Below are positions 25,031-32,786 of a stretch of DNA of 58,978 bases, in pieces. The notes under the pieces are model-generated. The model was not told the DNA's origin, ran no database searches, and saw only the letters and a list, made by a program, of their open reading frames with translations. The stretch's first letter is position 1. Every line of letters starts with the position of its first letter. The position numbers and the translations under genes are program-made. Location: positions 1 through 58,978 of the forward strand of contig VXTM01000025.1 of assembly GCA_009837445.1 (NCBI GenBank), in the 5' to 3' direction. Source of the stretch: Acidimicrobiaceae bacterium (GTDB lineage: Bacteria > Actinomycetota > Acidimicrobiia > Acidimicrobiales > Aldehydirespiratoraceae).

Positions 25031-26215
25031 GTGGCTGAGCCGTCCGGAGCGCCGGAGACCTATCTCGACCACGCCGCGTCCACGCCGCTGAGGCCCGCGG
25101 CCCGCGACGCCTGGCTGGCCGCCGCGGAGAGGCATCACGCCAACCCGACCGGATCTCACCTGGCCGCCAGAGAGGCTCGCCGGGCGCTGGACGAGGCCCG
25201 CAGCCGGGCCGCGTCCGTCCTCGGGGCCGACCCCGGCGAGATCGTGTTCACCTCGGGAGGCAGCGAGGCCGACAACATGGCGGTGCAGGGCGCCCTCGGG
25301 CTCCGGGGCGCCGGGGCGGCTGCGGTTACCACCGAGGCCGAGCACCACGCCGTCCACGATCCGGTCGAACGCTCCGGAGGAGTCTTCGTGGCCGTGGACG
25401 AGCGGGGCATCGTCGACCTTGAGGCCCTGGCCGGCGTGCTGGGCGCCCGCAACGGCGACGTCGCGGTGGTCTCGGTGATCGCAGTCAACAACGAGACCGG
25501 CTCGATCACGCCACTGGCCGAGGTGGCCCGGGTAGTTCGCGACCACGCCCCCGGAGCGCTGCTGCACACCGACGCCGTCCAGGCCGTGAACTGGATCGAT
25601 GTGGCCACCGAGACCGCCGGCTACGACCTCGTGTCGGTCACCGGGCACAAGGTGGGCTCGCCGGTGGGAACCGGGGTGCTGGTGGTGCGCGACGGCGTGG
25701 AACTCGACCCGCTGATCGTCGGCGGCGGCCAGGAGCGGGGCCGGCGGGCCGGCACGCCCGACGTGGCCGGAGCGGTGTCGTTCGCGGCCGCCCTGGTGGA
25801 GACCGCCGAGCAGCGCGACGCCAGCGTCGAGCGGCTCGGCGCTCTGCGAGACGCCTTGATCGACGGCTTGATGGACCGGCTAGGTGACCGCGTACTGGTC
25901 TCGGCGGCCCGAGCCAACGGCGACCGGGGCCACATCGCGGCCGGCATCGCCAACGTGTGCATCACCGGGGTGCAGAGCGAGGCGCTGCTGTTCCTGATGG
26001 ACGCGGCCGGGGTGCGGGCCTCGGCCGCCTCGTCATGTTCCAGCGGTGCCCAGGACCCGTCCCATGTGCTGGCCGCCATGGGAGTGCCCCGCGAGGTCGC
26101 TCTGGGGTCTCTGCGGCTGTCGTTCGGACACACCAGCGTCGACGCCGACGTGGAGCGGGCCGTCGAGGTCATCGCGGCGTCGGTCGAGCGACTCGACCGC
26201 TTCGAGGGAGGCTGA
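25031..26215 (+). CDS. Cysteine desulfurase (NifS/IscS family)
   Basis: PLP enzyme removing sulfur from cysteine as a persulfide for Fe-S clusters and tRNA thiolation. The 394 residues show YLDHAASTPLRPAARDAW, TSGGSEADNMAVQGAL, AEHHAV, the PLP-lysine motif VTGHKVGSPVG near residue 206 and the active-site cysteine in ASSCSSGAQDPSH near 336. GTG 25031 lies 6 nt after TAGGAT. mnmA starts one nucleotide after its stop, so the pair forms an operon in which this enzyme most likely supplies sulfur to MnmA. Confidence 0.93.
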   Translation: MAEPSGAPETYLDHAASTPLRPAARDAWLAAAERHHANPTGSHLAAREARRALDEARSRAASVLGADPGEIVFTSGGSEADNMAVQGALGLRGAGAAAVTTEAEHHAVHDPVERSGGVFVAVDERGIVDLEALAGVLGARNGDVAVVSVIAVNNETGSITPLAEVARVVRDHAPGALLHTDAVQAVNWIDVATETAGYDLVSVTGHKVGSPVGTGVLVVRDGVELDPLIVGGGQERGRRAGTPDVAGAVSFAAALVETAEQRDASVERLGALRDALIDGLMDRLGDRVLVSAARANGDRGHIAAGIANVCITGVQSEALLFLMDAAGVRASAASSCSSGAQDPSHVLAAMGVPREVALGSLRLSFGHTSVDADVERAVEVIAASVERLDRFEGG

Positions 26216-26216
26216 G

Positions 26217-27290
26217 GTGGCCGGGTCGTCGCCACACGCCCGCGGCAACCGGGTTCTGGTGGCCATGTCGGGCGGGGTGGACTCGTCGGTGGCTGCCGCT
26301 CTGCTGCTCGAGGCCGGTTACGACGTGGCCGGCGTCACAATGAAGCTGTGGGGTGGTCCCAGCGACACCGGCTGCTGCTCGGTATCGGATGTGGACGACG
26401 CCCGCTGGGTGGCCGACCAACTCGGCATCGAGCACCACGTCTTCAACTTCGGTGACGATTTCGAGCGCCACGTCGTGGAGCCGTACGTGGCCGACCACGC
26501 CGTGGGCCGCACCCCGAATCCGTGCGTGGAGTGCAACCGCCACATCAAGTTCCGCCGGCTGCTGCGCCGGGCCGGAGCGCTCGGTTTCGAGCTGGTGGCC
26601 ACCGGCCACCACGCCCGCGTCGTGGCCACCGCCGACGGTCCCCGGATCGGGCGGGGCGTCGATGCAGCCAAGGACCAGTCCTATGTGCTGCACATGCTCG
26701 ACGCTCCGGTGCTGGACCGGCTGATGCTGCCGGTGGGGGAGATGACCAAGGACGAGGTGCGGCGCCAGGCCGAGGCTCGGGGCCTGGTCACCGCATCCAA
26801 GCCCGACAGCCAGGACGTCTGCTTCATCACCGCGTCGGCCGGTCGGCGGAAGTTCCTCGGCGAACGCATCCCGATGCGCTCGGGTCGGGTGGTCGACACC
26901 GCGGGCCAGCAGGTCGGCGCGGTCGAGTCGCTCGAGCTGGTGACCGTCGGCCAGCGTCGTGGACTCGGCGCCATAGGCGATGGGTCGCCCCGCTACGTGC
27001 TGGATGTGGATGCCGATTCGGCGACCGTCACGGTGGGGGACCGGGCCGCACTCGACTGCCCGGTCACGCCTCTGGAGGACTGGCGCTGGGCGAGCGGGCC
27101 GTTGGAGGGTCCGGTGATGGTGCAGACCTCAGCACACGGCACGCCGGCAGCCGCCACGATCGACGCCGACGGCACCACGGTGCGCTGGGCAGAACCCCGG
27201 CGGGCGGTGGCCCCCGGCCAGAGCGTCGTCGCCTACGCAGGCGACCTCGTGATCGGCGGCGGCACCGCCGCCCGTTCTAACGGCCGTTGA
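26217..27290 (+). CDS. mnmA: tRNA-specific 2-thiouridylase MnmA
   Basis: Adenylates U34 of Lys, Glu and Gln tRNAs and inserts sulfur to form 2-thiouridine. The 357 residues contain the PP-loop AMSGGVDSSVAA, the catalytic cysteines in NPCVECN (near 102) and SQDVCFI (near 202), and the C-terminal beta-barrel (VTVGQRRGLGAIGDGSPRYV). GTG 26217 is preceded by GGGAGG overlapping the end of the desulfurase gene; a much longer frame upstream is coding for that gene instead. Its 3' end overlaps the convergent LLM gene by 14 nt. Confidence 0.95.
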   Translation: MAGSSPHARGNRVLVAMSGGVDSSVAAALLLEAGYDVAGVTMKLWGGPSDTGCCSVSDVDDARWVADQLGIEHHVFNFGDDFERHVVEPYVADHAVGRTPNPCVECNRHIKFRRLLRRAGALGFELVATGHHARVVATADGPRIGRGVDAAKDQSYVLHMLDAPVLDRLMLPVGEMTKDEVRRQAEARGLVTASKPDSQDVCFITASAGRRKFLGERIPMRSGRVVDTAGQQVGAVESLELVTVGQRRGLGAIGDGSPRYVLDVDADSATVTVGDRAALDCPVTPLEDWRWASGPLEGPVMVQTSAHGTPAAATIDADGTTVRWAEPRRAVAPGQSVVAYAGDLVIGGGTAARSNGR

Positions 27291-28251
27291 TGACAGCAGA
27301 GGAGAACAGCCGCAGGCCTGCCATCGTGTGCTGGTAGTCGACCGTGTCGATCGTGTCGATGCAGATGATCATCTCGTCGATCCCTAGAGCATCGGTGGAG
27401 TCATGCGCCCACTGGCGCAGGCCGTCCAGCGGGCCAACATACGAGTGGATCCAATGGTCGAGTTCGTGACGGAGCACCGAGGGCTCCATGCCGATCTGGT
27501 TGGCGCGGCGATCAATCGCGGCGTACCGCTCGTCCACGGTGCCGATCGGGTCGTCGGTCAACAGGACCGTGCACATCCGGCTGATCACCAGATCGTCGCC
27601 GCGACGGCCAAGCGCGTCGGCGGCACGGCGAGTAGTGCGGGCGATCTCGGCGGTCCTGGTGTTACCCCTGGCCAACACATTGACGCGATCGGCGAAGCGG
27701 GCGGCCAGAGCCACCATCTTGGGCTTCTCAGCTGCCAGAAGAATCTCTGCGCCGCCGGGACGGGGCGGCTTCGGCTCGCAGACACCTCCGGAGATCGAGT
27801 AGTGGTCGCCCTCGAAGTCGGTCCGGGTCTGGGTCCACAGCGATCGCAAGATCTCGAGTTCTTCTCCGAGCATGGCGACCCGCTCACGGGCGCTCGGGAA
27901 CTCGACCCCCAGGGACCGCTGCTGCTCCGGCGCGTTTCCCGCGCCCATGCCAACGATCATCCGGCCACCGCTCAGCAGATCCGCAGTAGAGGTGATCTTC
28001 GCGAACAGGCCGGGATGACGTCTTCCCACCGGTGACACCAGCGAGCCGAGACGCAGGTGCCTGGTGCGCATCGCCATCGCCGGGAGCATCGTCCAAGGCT
28101 CGAAGGTGCCCACATCGATGTTCGCTTGATGCGCGAAGATGTCGTCGCCGATATAGCAGGCGTGGAAGCCGAGCGACTCGATCTCCGCAGCCGCGTCCAG
28201 ATATTCGGCGACGGTCCAGCCCCATCCCACCAGCAGAACCGACGGGAGCAT
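27277..28251 (-). CDS. LLM-class flavin-dependent oxidoreductase, last gene of catabolic operon
   Basis: Luciferase-like monooxygenase of 324 residues. It has the N-terminal EIESLGFHACYIGDDIF, LRLGSLVSPVGRRHP, the LLSGGRMIVGMGAGNAPEQQ motif and EILRSLWTQTRTDFEGDHY. It closely parallels the LLM at 37.1 kb in these motifs, suggesting two paralogues acting on related substrates. ATG 28251 is separated by a single base from the Rieske-type gene stop (28253), which implies translational coupling. Whether it uses FMN or F420 is not decidable by eye. It would be the terminal oxidative enzyme of the nine-gene leftward operon. Confidence 0.88.
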   Translation of the reverse strand: MLPSVLLVGWGWTVAEYLDAAAEIESLGFHACYIGDDIFAHQANIDVGTFEPWTMLPAMAMRTRHLRLGSLVSPVGRRHPGLFAKITSTADLLSGGRMIVGMGAGNAPEQQRSLGVEFPSARERVAMLGEELEILRSLWTQTRTDFEGDHYSISGGVCEPKPPRPGGAEILLAAEKPKMVALAARFADRVNVLARGNTRTAEIARTTRRAADALGRRGDDLVISRMCTVLLTDDPIGTVDERYAAIDRRANQIGMEPSVLRHELDHWIHSYVGPLDGLRQWAHDSTDALGIDEMIICIDTIDTVDYQHTMAGLRLFSSAVINGR

Positions 28252-28252
28252 C

Positions 28253-29452
28253 TCAGGCCGTCCCGTCGGCGAGCAGGTCGTCGAGGATCCGGTTGGCAAA
28301 TAGGTATTGGGGCTCGTCCCAGAACGGCGCGTAGAACCCTCGGTCGCGGGCCGGAGAGCGTCGTGACCTTTGGATAGCCTCCATCACCGCCGCGTCCTCC
28401 TCGGCGGCCTGAGCGAAGAGTTCGTCGGCAACTCGACGCCTCGGCGCGTGGTCCGAGGTGGCGGCCTGCTTGCGTACCAGGGTTGCTCCGCGAACCCGGG
28501 TGCGATCAGGCGCCTCGGGGAACTGGATGACGGGGGCTATCAGTGTGTCCATCACCGCCACCGAGAGGTTCGGGTAGATCTGCAGGAAGAAGCCCCGTTC
28601 GGGCCTGCTGTTTCGGCCTATGTGGGGCAGGTCGAGCGGCGGGTAGGTGTCCGTCACGTCTGACTCGGCGTAGCTGAAGCCAAAGACGTTGCCGGTCGAG
28701 ACCACCTCGAACTTGGGAGTACCGTCCCGGCCGACCCTGGGAATCTCTGGAGAAGCCGCGTACATGGCGTGCGTGAACGATTCGTGCAGGATGTTCAAGC
28801 AGTCGTTGTCAGCGAAGGTCTTCCAGTTTGTGGCCAGTACTGACTCGAATACGTCGATCTGTCCCGACTCGTCGGTTGCCGTGCCCAGATCGTCAAGGTC
28901 GAACCCCTCCAAGAGCTCCTCGAAGGGTCCGATGTAATCCGAGAAGTCGGGCGACCGGGAGCCGGCGTTCACGAACACGACTCCGAGGGACACCTTGCAC
29001 GCCATTCCCTTGAGGTCTCGATGCTGCATGGGGACAGCGGGGAGACCATTGCCGGGAGGCCCGGCCCAGTAGGGCGCGTCGATGAGCCGTCCTTCGAGGT
29101 CGTAGCGCCATCCGTGATAGGCGACACGCAAGTCAGCCGCCTGTTTCACCGGCGCGGTGACCACTGGACAGCCGTCGTAGGCGCACACATTGTGGAACGC
29201 CCTGATCCGGCCGTCGGAGCCCGTCACCACGAAGATCGGCAGGCCGCACACGTCGATTGGCATCGCATCGCCGGCGTGAGCGATCTCGTCGGCGAAGCAC
29301 ACCGCAAGCCAGTTCCGCTCGACGATGCACTCCTGCTCCAGGGCGAAGAAGTCGACCGCGGTGAACGCCCGCCGGGGAAACGTCCTGGCCTCTCCAATGG
29401 GCCGGCGAATCGCTTCCGTTTCGGCCTGGGTGAGAAGGTGTGCGCTGCCCAT
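28253..29452 (-). CDS. Rieske-type ring-hydroxylating oxygenase homologue with defective [2Fe-2S] site
   Basis: Alpha-subunit-like protein of 399 residues. The N-terminal Rieske domain reads NVCAYDGCPVV and LRVAYHGWRYDLEG. Compared with the usual CxH...CxxH, Cys90 and His113 remain, but the first His is Tyr92 and the second Cys is Val110. The catalytic domain keeps the mononuclear iron ligands His223 and His228 (HESFTH) and probable Asp353 (EEDAAVMEAIQR). The acidic residue that normally bridges the two metal centres is Asn220. Codons were checked on the minus strand and the frame is intact. ATG 29452 follows AGGAG by 5 nt. It may use another electron route or be a non-oxygenase. Confidence 0.85.
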   Translation of the reverse strand: MGSAHLLTQAETEAIRRPIGEARTFPRRAFTAVDFFALEQECIVERNWLAVCFADEIAHAGDAMPIDVCGLPIFVVTGSDGRIRAFHNVCAYDGCPVVTAPVKQAADLRVAYHGWRYDLEGRLIDAPYWAGPPGNGLPAVPMQHRDLKGMACKVSLGVVFVNAGSRSPDFSDYIGPFEELLEGFDLDDLGTATDESGQIDVFESVLATNWKTFADNDCLNILHESFTHAMYAASPEIPRVGRDGTPKFEVVSTGNVFGFSYAESDVTDTYPPLDLPHIGRNSRPERGFFLQIYPNLSVAVMDTLIAPVIQFPEAPDRTRVRGATLVRKQAATSDHAPRRRVADELFAQAAEEDAAVMEAIQRSRRSPARDRGFYAPFWDEPQYLFANRILDDLLADGTA

Positions 29453-29463
29453 TGCGTCTCCTG

Positions 29464-30207
29464 CTAGGACCGGACCGTGTATCCGTACCAGACGTTGGAC
29501 TCCTCCAGCCAGCAGAGGTCGGCGTCCACATCGACGTGGAGTAGATCCAGAGCGCCATCGATCACGTACCGGCCGCTGGCGGGGAGTTCGAGGCCTGTCC
29601 ATTCCTCCCAGTCGGAGACGGAGCCCTCAAATCGCATCGGCTCCCGGCAGACGCCCAAGCGCTGGGCGCCTCCTGCGATCTGAGTGCGGATCCATGGGTC
29701 GAAGGCGGCGCCGTCGGGGCGCTTCCAATCGATGTACTCCTCGAACGGGATCGTCGGATAGAGGTGCTTGAGGGTGGGCCGGATCGGGGCGATCAGGTGG
29801 GACAAGCCATGCTGGCGGCACAGGCCAAGACCCTCCTTCAGCGCCCGGATCGCCACGCCCTTCCCGCTGTGGGAGTCGGCCACCGCTACCTGGATCCCGC
29901 AGAGGGTGGTCACTGCCCGGCCCTCGCGCCGATGGCGCAGGCTGCGGGCCAGCACCTCGTGCTCGCTGTGGGGCAGGCCCTCGGTCGTTCCGTCCCAGAA
30001 CACGGGCACGGAGTTGAAGACCCCGGCCAGTTCGCCGGTGGTCTCGTCCACAAGGTACAGCTGCAGGTCTGCGAACGCCGCGATCACCAGGGGCCAGTGC
30101 TCGTTCCATATCGAATCGTGCAGCATGAATTCCGGGAAGGCGTCCGATTCCATCTGCTCGAAGTGCTCGAGCAGTTCGGGTTGCTGGGCGTGGCTGAGGA
30201 TCTTCAC
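29464..30207 (-). CDS. GNAT-like N-acetyltransferase-fold protein
   Basis: 247 residues with GNAT-like features: LQLYLVDETTGELAGVFNSVP resembles the central strands (split here as LQLYLVDETTG and ELAGVFNSVP), TLCGIQVAVADSHSGKGVA resembles the acetyl-CoA-binding strand-loop-helix, and RALKEGLGLCRQHGLSHLIAPI the following helix and strand. The classical Q/RxxGxG/A loop appears as HSGKGVA, so acyl-CoA binding is plausible but not certain. The C-terminal third, rich in Trp (SDWEEWTGLEL), is not recognised. The GTG start overlaps the metallo-hydrolase stop (GTGA), and the gene ends 11 nt before the Rieske-type gene, placing it firmly in the operon. Confidence 0.65.
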   Translation of the reverse strand: MKILSHAQQPELLEHFEQMESDAFPEFMLHDSIWNEHWPLVIAAFADLQLYLVDETTGELAGVFNSVPVFWDGTTEGLPHSEHEVLARSLRHRREGRAVTTLCGIQVAVADSHSGKGVAIRALKEGLGLCRQHGLSHLIAPIRPTLKHLYPTIPFEEYIDWKRPDGAAFDPWIRTQIAGGAQRLGVCREPMRFEGSVSDWEEWTGLELPASGRYVIDGALDLLHVDVDADLCWLEESNVWYGYTVRS

Positions 30208-31052
30208 GTTCCGGGACCTCCCCGCTGCGGCTCCCGTCGCCTCAGATAGTCGATCGCGATGCTGTGTAGGCGTTCCTGGCCGAAGGCTTCGCCGTGACCG
30301 GGTAGAACGGTGTCTACTGTCATTCGTGCCAGCCGGCGCATCGTCTCCACATATGCATCGATATCACTTCCGGCCAGCTCATCGAGGAGCGGGCCGTCGT
30401 ACACCGCGTCACCCGAGAGCAGCAGCCCGGCCCGGGCGTCGTAGAGCCCGATGCTGCCCGGGGAGTGGCCAGGCAGGTGCAGGACCTCGAACGCCCGGTC
30501 GCCGAGATCGATCACGTCCCCTTCGCCGAGCAGCCGGGTCGGGGCAGCGGGACGGTGCGGAAGCCGGTCGAGCTCGAACCCGTCGTGTGGCACGGCCATC
30601 ACGAAACACTCGGGCATGAAGTATCCCGCCTGTTGCATGTGGGCGTTCTCGGCCGGATCAAGGTCTGCGCTCCAGAGGCTGACGATGTCGGGACCCGCCG
30701 TGGCCGGATCCACGTAGTGGGCCTCGTCCCGGTGCACCCAGCGCTGCCCGAACTCGTGCCACCCGCCGGTGTGGTCGGCATGAGTGTGGGTTAGGACGAC
30801 TACGGCTTCACGTCCGGGGGCGATGTTCAGGTGCGGCCAGAGGGGAGTCATGCCGAGCCCGGTGTCAACCACCAGGTCGAAATGCTTGCCCGCGATCCAC
30901 CACACGTTGCATCGAAGCACCTCCGCAACGTACGGCTCCCGCAGCAGGGCGATGCCCGGGGAGACTTCGACCCGGTTCCACCAAGCCCCGGCAATGGGCA
31001 GCGGAGCCGAACTCTTGCCCCGTCCCTGGCTCGAGCGCCCTAGCCCGCTCAC
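30204..31052 (-). CDS. MBL-fold metallo-hydrolase
   Basis: Metallo-beta-lactamase-fold hydrolase of 282 residues. The dinuclear metal motif VLTHTHADHTGG is complete, with further ligands in LPGHSPGSIGLYD, LLLSGDAVYDG and VLPGHGEAF. Relatives hydrolyse thioesters, lactones, esters and phosphodiesters. In this catabolic operon a lactone- or thioester-hydrolase role is a reasonable inference but not shown. GTG 31052 is selected because it overlaps the stop of the upstream small membrane protein (GTGA). It ends with the same type of overlap with the GNAT-like gene. Confidence 0.87.
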   Translation of the reverse strand: MSGLGRSSQGRGKSSAPLPIAGAWWNRVEVSPGIALLREPYVAEVLRCNVWWIAGKHFDLVVDTGLGMTPLWPHLNIAPGREAVVVLTHTHADHTGGWHEFGQRWVHRDEAHYVDPATAGPDIVSLWSADLDPAENAHMQQAGYFMPECFVMAVPHDGFELDRLPHRPAAPTRLLGEGDVIDLGDRAFEVLHLPGHSPGSIGLYDARAGLLLSGDAVYDGPLLDELAGSDIDAYVETMRRLARMTVDTVLPGHGEAFGQERLHSIAIDYLRRREPQRGGPGT

Positions 31053-31297
31053 ACGGCGTCCCTGGCTCGTGCGATGCCCAGCAGCGCCAGCAGCGCCACG
31101 ACGAACCAGACGAATTCGAGCACCACGAAAGGCGGATACCAGATCACGGCCGAGGCAATGCATGCGAGTGCCGCACCGACGGCGTTCAGCGCCTGGTAGA
31201 GACGGGAGGACGCCGAGAGCCGACCGACAAGGTTGAGGGCGAAGGCGGCCAGGAGGATCGACACGCCCGCAGACCCGATGAGGGTCTCGATGCTCAT
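31049..31297 (-). CDS. Small three-helix membrane protein (CBU_0592-like)
   Basis: 82 residues, mostly hydrophobic, with three predicted membrane segments: ETLIGSAGVSILLAAFALN, ALNAVGAALACIASAVIWYP and VVLEFVWFVVALLALLGIA. The order and the short polar loop RLSASSRLYQ resemble the CBU_0592-type small membrane domain of unknown function. Its ATG overlaps the livF stop (ATGA) and its TGA overlaps the metallo-hydrolase start, so it is translated as part of the operon. It may assist transport or membrane attachment of the pathway; that is speculation. Confidence 0.7.
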   Translation of the reverse strand: MSIETLIGSAGVSILLAAFALNLVGRLSASSRLYQALNAVGAALACIASAVIWYPPFVVLEFVWFVVALLALLGIARARDAV

Positions 31298-32022
31298 GGA
31301 GCGTCCCTCGGAACGATGTCCTCGGAGCCTAGGTAGGCGGCGTCGAGGCGGGACCGGTCCGCCAGGAGTTGACTGGCAGGCCCTGACAGCACAAGGTCGC
31401 CGTGGCTCAGGACGTATGCCCGGTCGCTATAGGAAAGTGCCAACTCGGCGTACTGCTCCACCAGTAGGGCGCCTGCGCCGGTGTCCGCGACGACTTGACG
31501 GACGACCGGCAGCAGCTGCGCGAAGATCAGCGGTGCCAGTCCGAGAGAGAGTTCGTCGATGAGCAACAGCCTCGGCTCGCTCAGGATGGCTCGCCCCATG
31601 ACCAGCATCTTCTGCTCGCCGCCGGAGAGCAGAGCTGCCTTTCGCTCCATCAAGGGAGCCAGGGCGGGGAAGTAGGCGAGCGCCTTGTCGAAGTCGGGAC
31701 GGCCGCGTCGAGCCCCCAGCACCAGGTTCTCGCGCACGGTCAGCTGGCCGAGCACACCCCGGCCCTCCGGCACGTGCGCCACGCCTCGCCGGGCGACCTC
31801 ATGTGCCCGTCGCAGCCTTGGGACGGGGCCGCCCAGGACAGTGATGTCCCCCTTGAGGCGGGCCACGAGTCCCGACACGGCACGCAGCGTGGTCGTCTTG
31901 CCGGCACCGTTGGGTCCCAGCAGGGTGACCACCTCACCGGCTCCAACATGGAGCGAAAGATCTCTGACCACCGGTACTCCGTCGTAGCCGGCGCTCAGCC
32001 CGTCGATATCGAGCAGCGTCAT
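31294..32022 (-). CDS. livF: Branched-chain-type ABC transporter ATP-binding protein LivF
   Basis: ATPase of the hydrophobic amino-acid/amide uptake (HAAT) class, 242 residues. Walker A is GPNGAGKTTTLRAV, the ABC signature LSGGEQKMLVMGRA, Walker B LLLIDELSLGLAP, and the switch region is LVEQYAELA. The start overlaps the livG stop (ATGA). HAAT systems import branched-chain amino acids but also aromatic acids, amides and urea; the adjacent oxidative enzymes suggest a carbon source here rather than an amino acid. The cognate permease, second ATPase and binding protein are all upstream. Confidence 0.93.
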   Translation of the reverse strand: MTLLDIDGLSAGYDGVPVVRDLSLHVGAGEVVTLLGPNGAGKTTTLRAVSGLVARLKGDITVLGGPVPRLRRAHEVARRGVAHVPEGRGVLGQLTVRENLVLGARRGRPDFDKALAYFPALAPLMERKAALLSGGEQKMLVMGRAILSEPRLLLIDELSLGLAPLIFAQLLPVVRQVVADTGAGALLVEQYAELALSYSDRAYVLSHGDLVLSGPASQLLADRSRLDAAYLGSEDIVPRDAP

Positions 32023-32786
32023 GTCCGATCCTCGGCGTTGGAGTGCTCCTCGCCCAGGTAGGCCTCAACCACTCGGGGATCCCGGCGGATCTGCTCGGGT
32101 GTGCCCTCGGCGATGACCGACCCGAACTCGAGCACCCAGATGCGGTCGCATACCGACAGGACCAGATCCATGTCGTGGTCCACCAGCAACAGCGTGGCCC
32201 CGTCGTCGACCATGGCGCGCAGCCGGGCACCCAGCCAAACCGTTTCAGTCCGGTCCAGGCCTGCGGCCGGCTCGTCGAGCAGCACGATCCGCGACTGGGC
32301 CACCATGGCGCGGGCAATCCCCACCAGCTTGCGCTGGCCGAGCGATAGTTCCTGGGGCAGGCGGGAGCGCACACCGGTCAGCTCGAAACGCTCCAGTACT
32401 TCCTCGATGCGCTCGTCGCGCTCACGGCGCCACAGCCCGGTAACGGCTCGGCCCAGCGTCAAGGGCTGGCTGGCGACTGCCAGGTTCGACCAGACATCGA
32501 TGTCGTCGAAGAGCTCGACGGACTGCCAGGTCCGGTTGAGGCCCCGCTGCGACAGCACGTGCGGCGGCACGGAGCTGATGTCTTCGCCCCTGAACAGCAC
32601 CGTGCCTGACGCATTGGACGGCAGGAATCCAGTGACTGCGTCGATGAAGGTCGTCTTACCGGCGCCGTTGGGCCCGATGAGTCCGGTCAGCTCGCCGTGG
32701 CGGCAGGCGATGTCGACTCCCGTGAGCGCCTCCACCCCGCCGAAGGCGACTCGCAGGCCCTGGCTCTCGAGCACAGCGGGGCTCAC
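32019..32786 (-). CDS. livG: Branched-chain-type ABC transporter ATP-binding protein LivG
   Basis: HAAT-class ATPase of 255 residues, the LivF partner. It has LRVAFGGVEALTGVD, Walker A GPNGAGKTTFIDAVTGF, the characteristic NRTWQSVELFDD (Q-loop region), signature LSLGQRKLVGIARAM, Walker B IVLLDEPAAGLD, and a C-terminal EGTPEQIRRDPRVVEAYLG that is typical for LivG. GTG 32786 is chosen because it overlaps the stop of the permease gene (GTGA) and because the domain begins directly after it; sequence further upstream in the same frame is antiparallel to permease coding and not domain-like. Confidence 0.93.
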   Translation of the reverse strand: MSPAVLESQGLRVAFGGVEALTGVDIACRHGELTGLIGPNGAGKTTFIDAVTGFLPSNASGTVLFRGEDISSVPPHVLSQRGLNRTWQSVELFDDIDVWSNLAVASQPLTLGRAVTGLWRRERDERIEEVLERFELTGVRSRLPQELSLGQRKLVGIARAMVAQSRIVLLDEPAAGLDRTETVWLGARLRAMVDDGATLLLVDHDMDLVLSVCDRIWVLEFGSVIAEGTPEQIRRDPRVVEAYLGEEHSNAEDRT

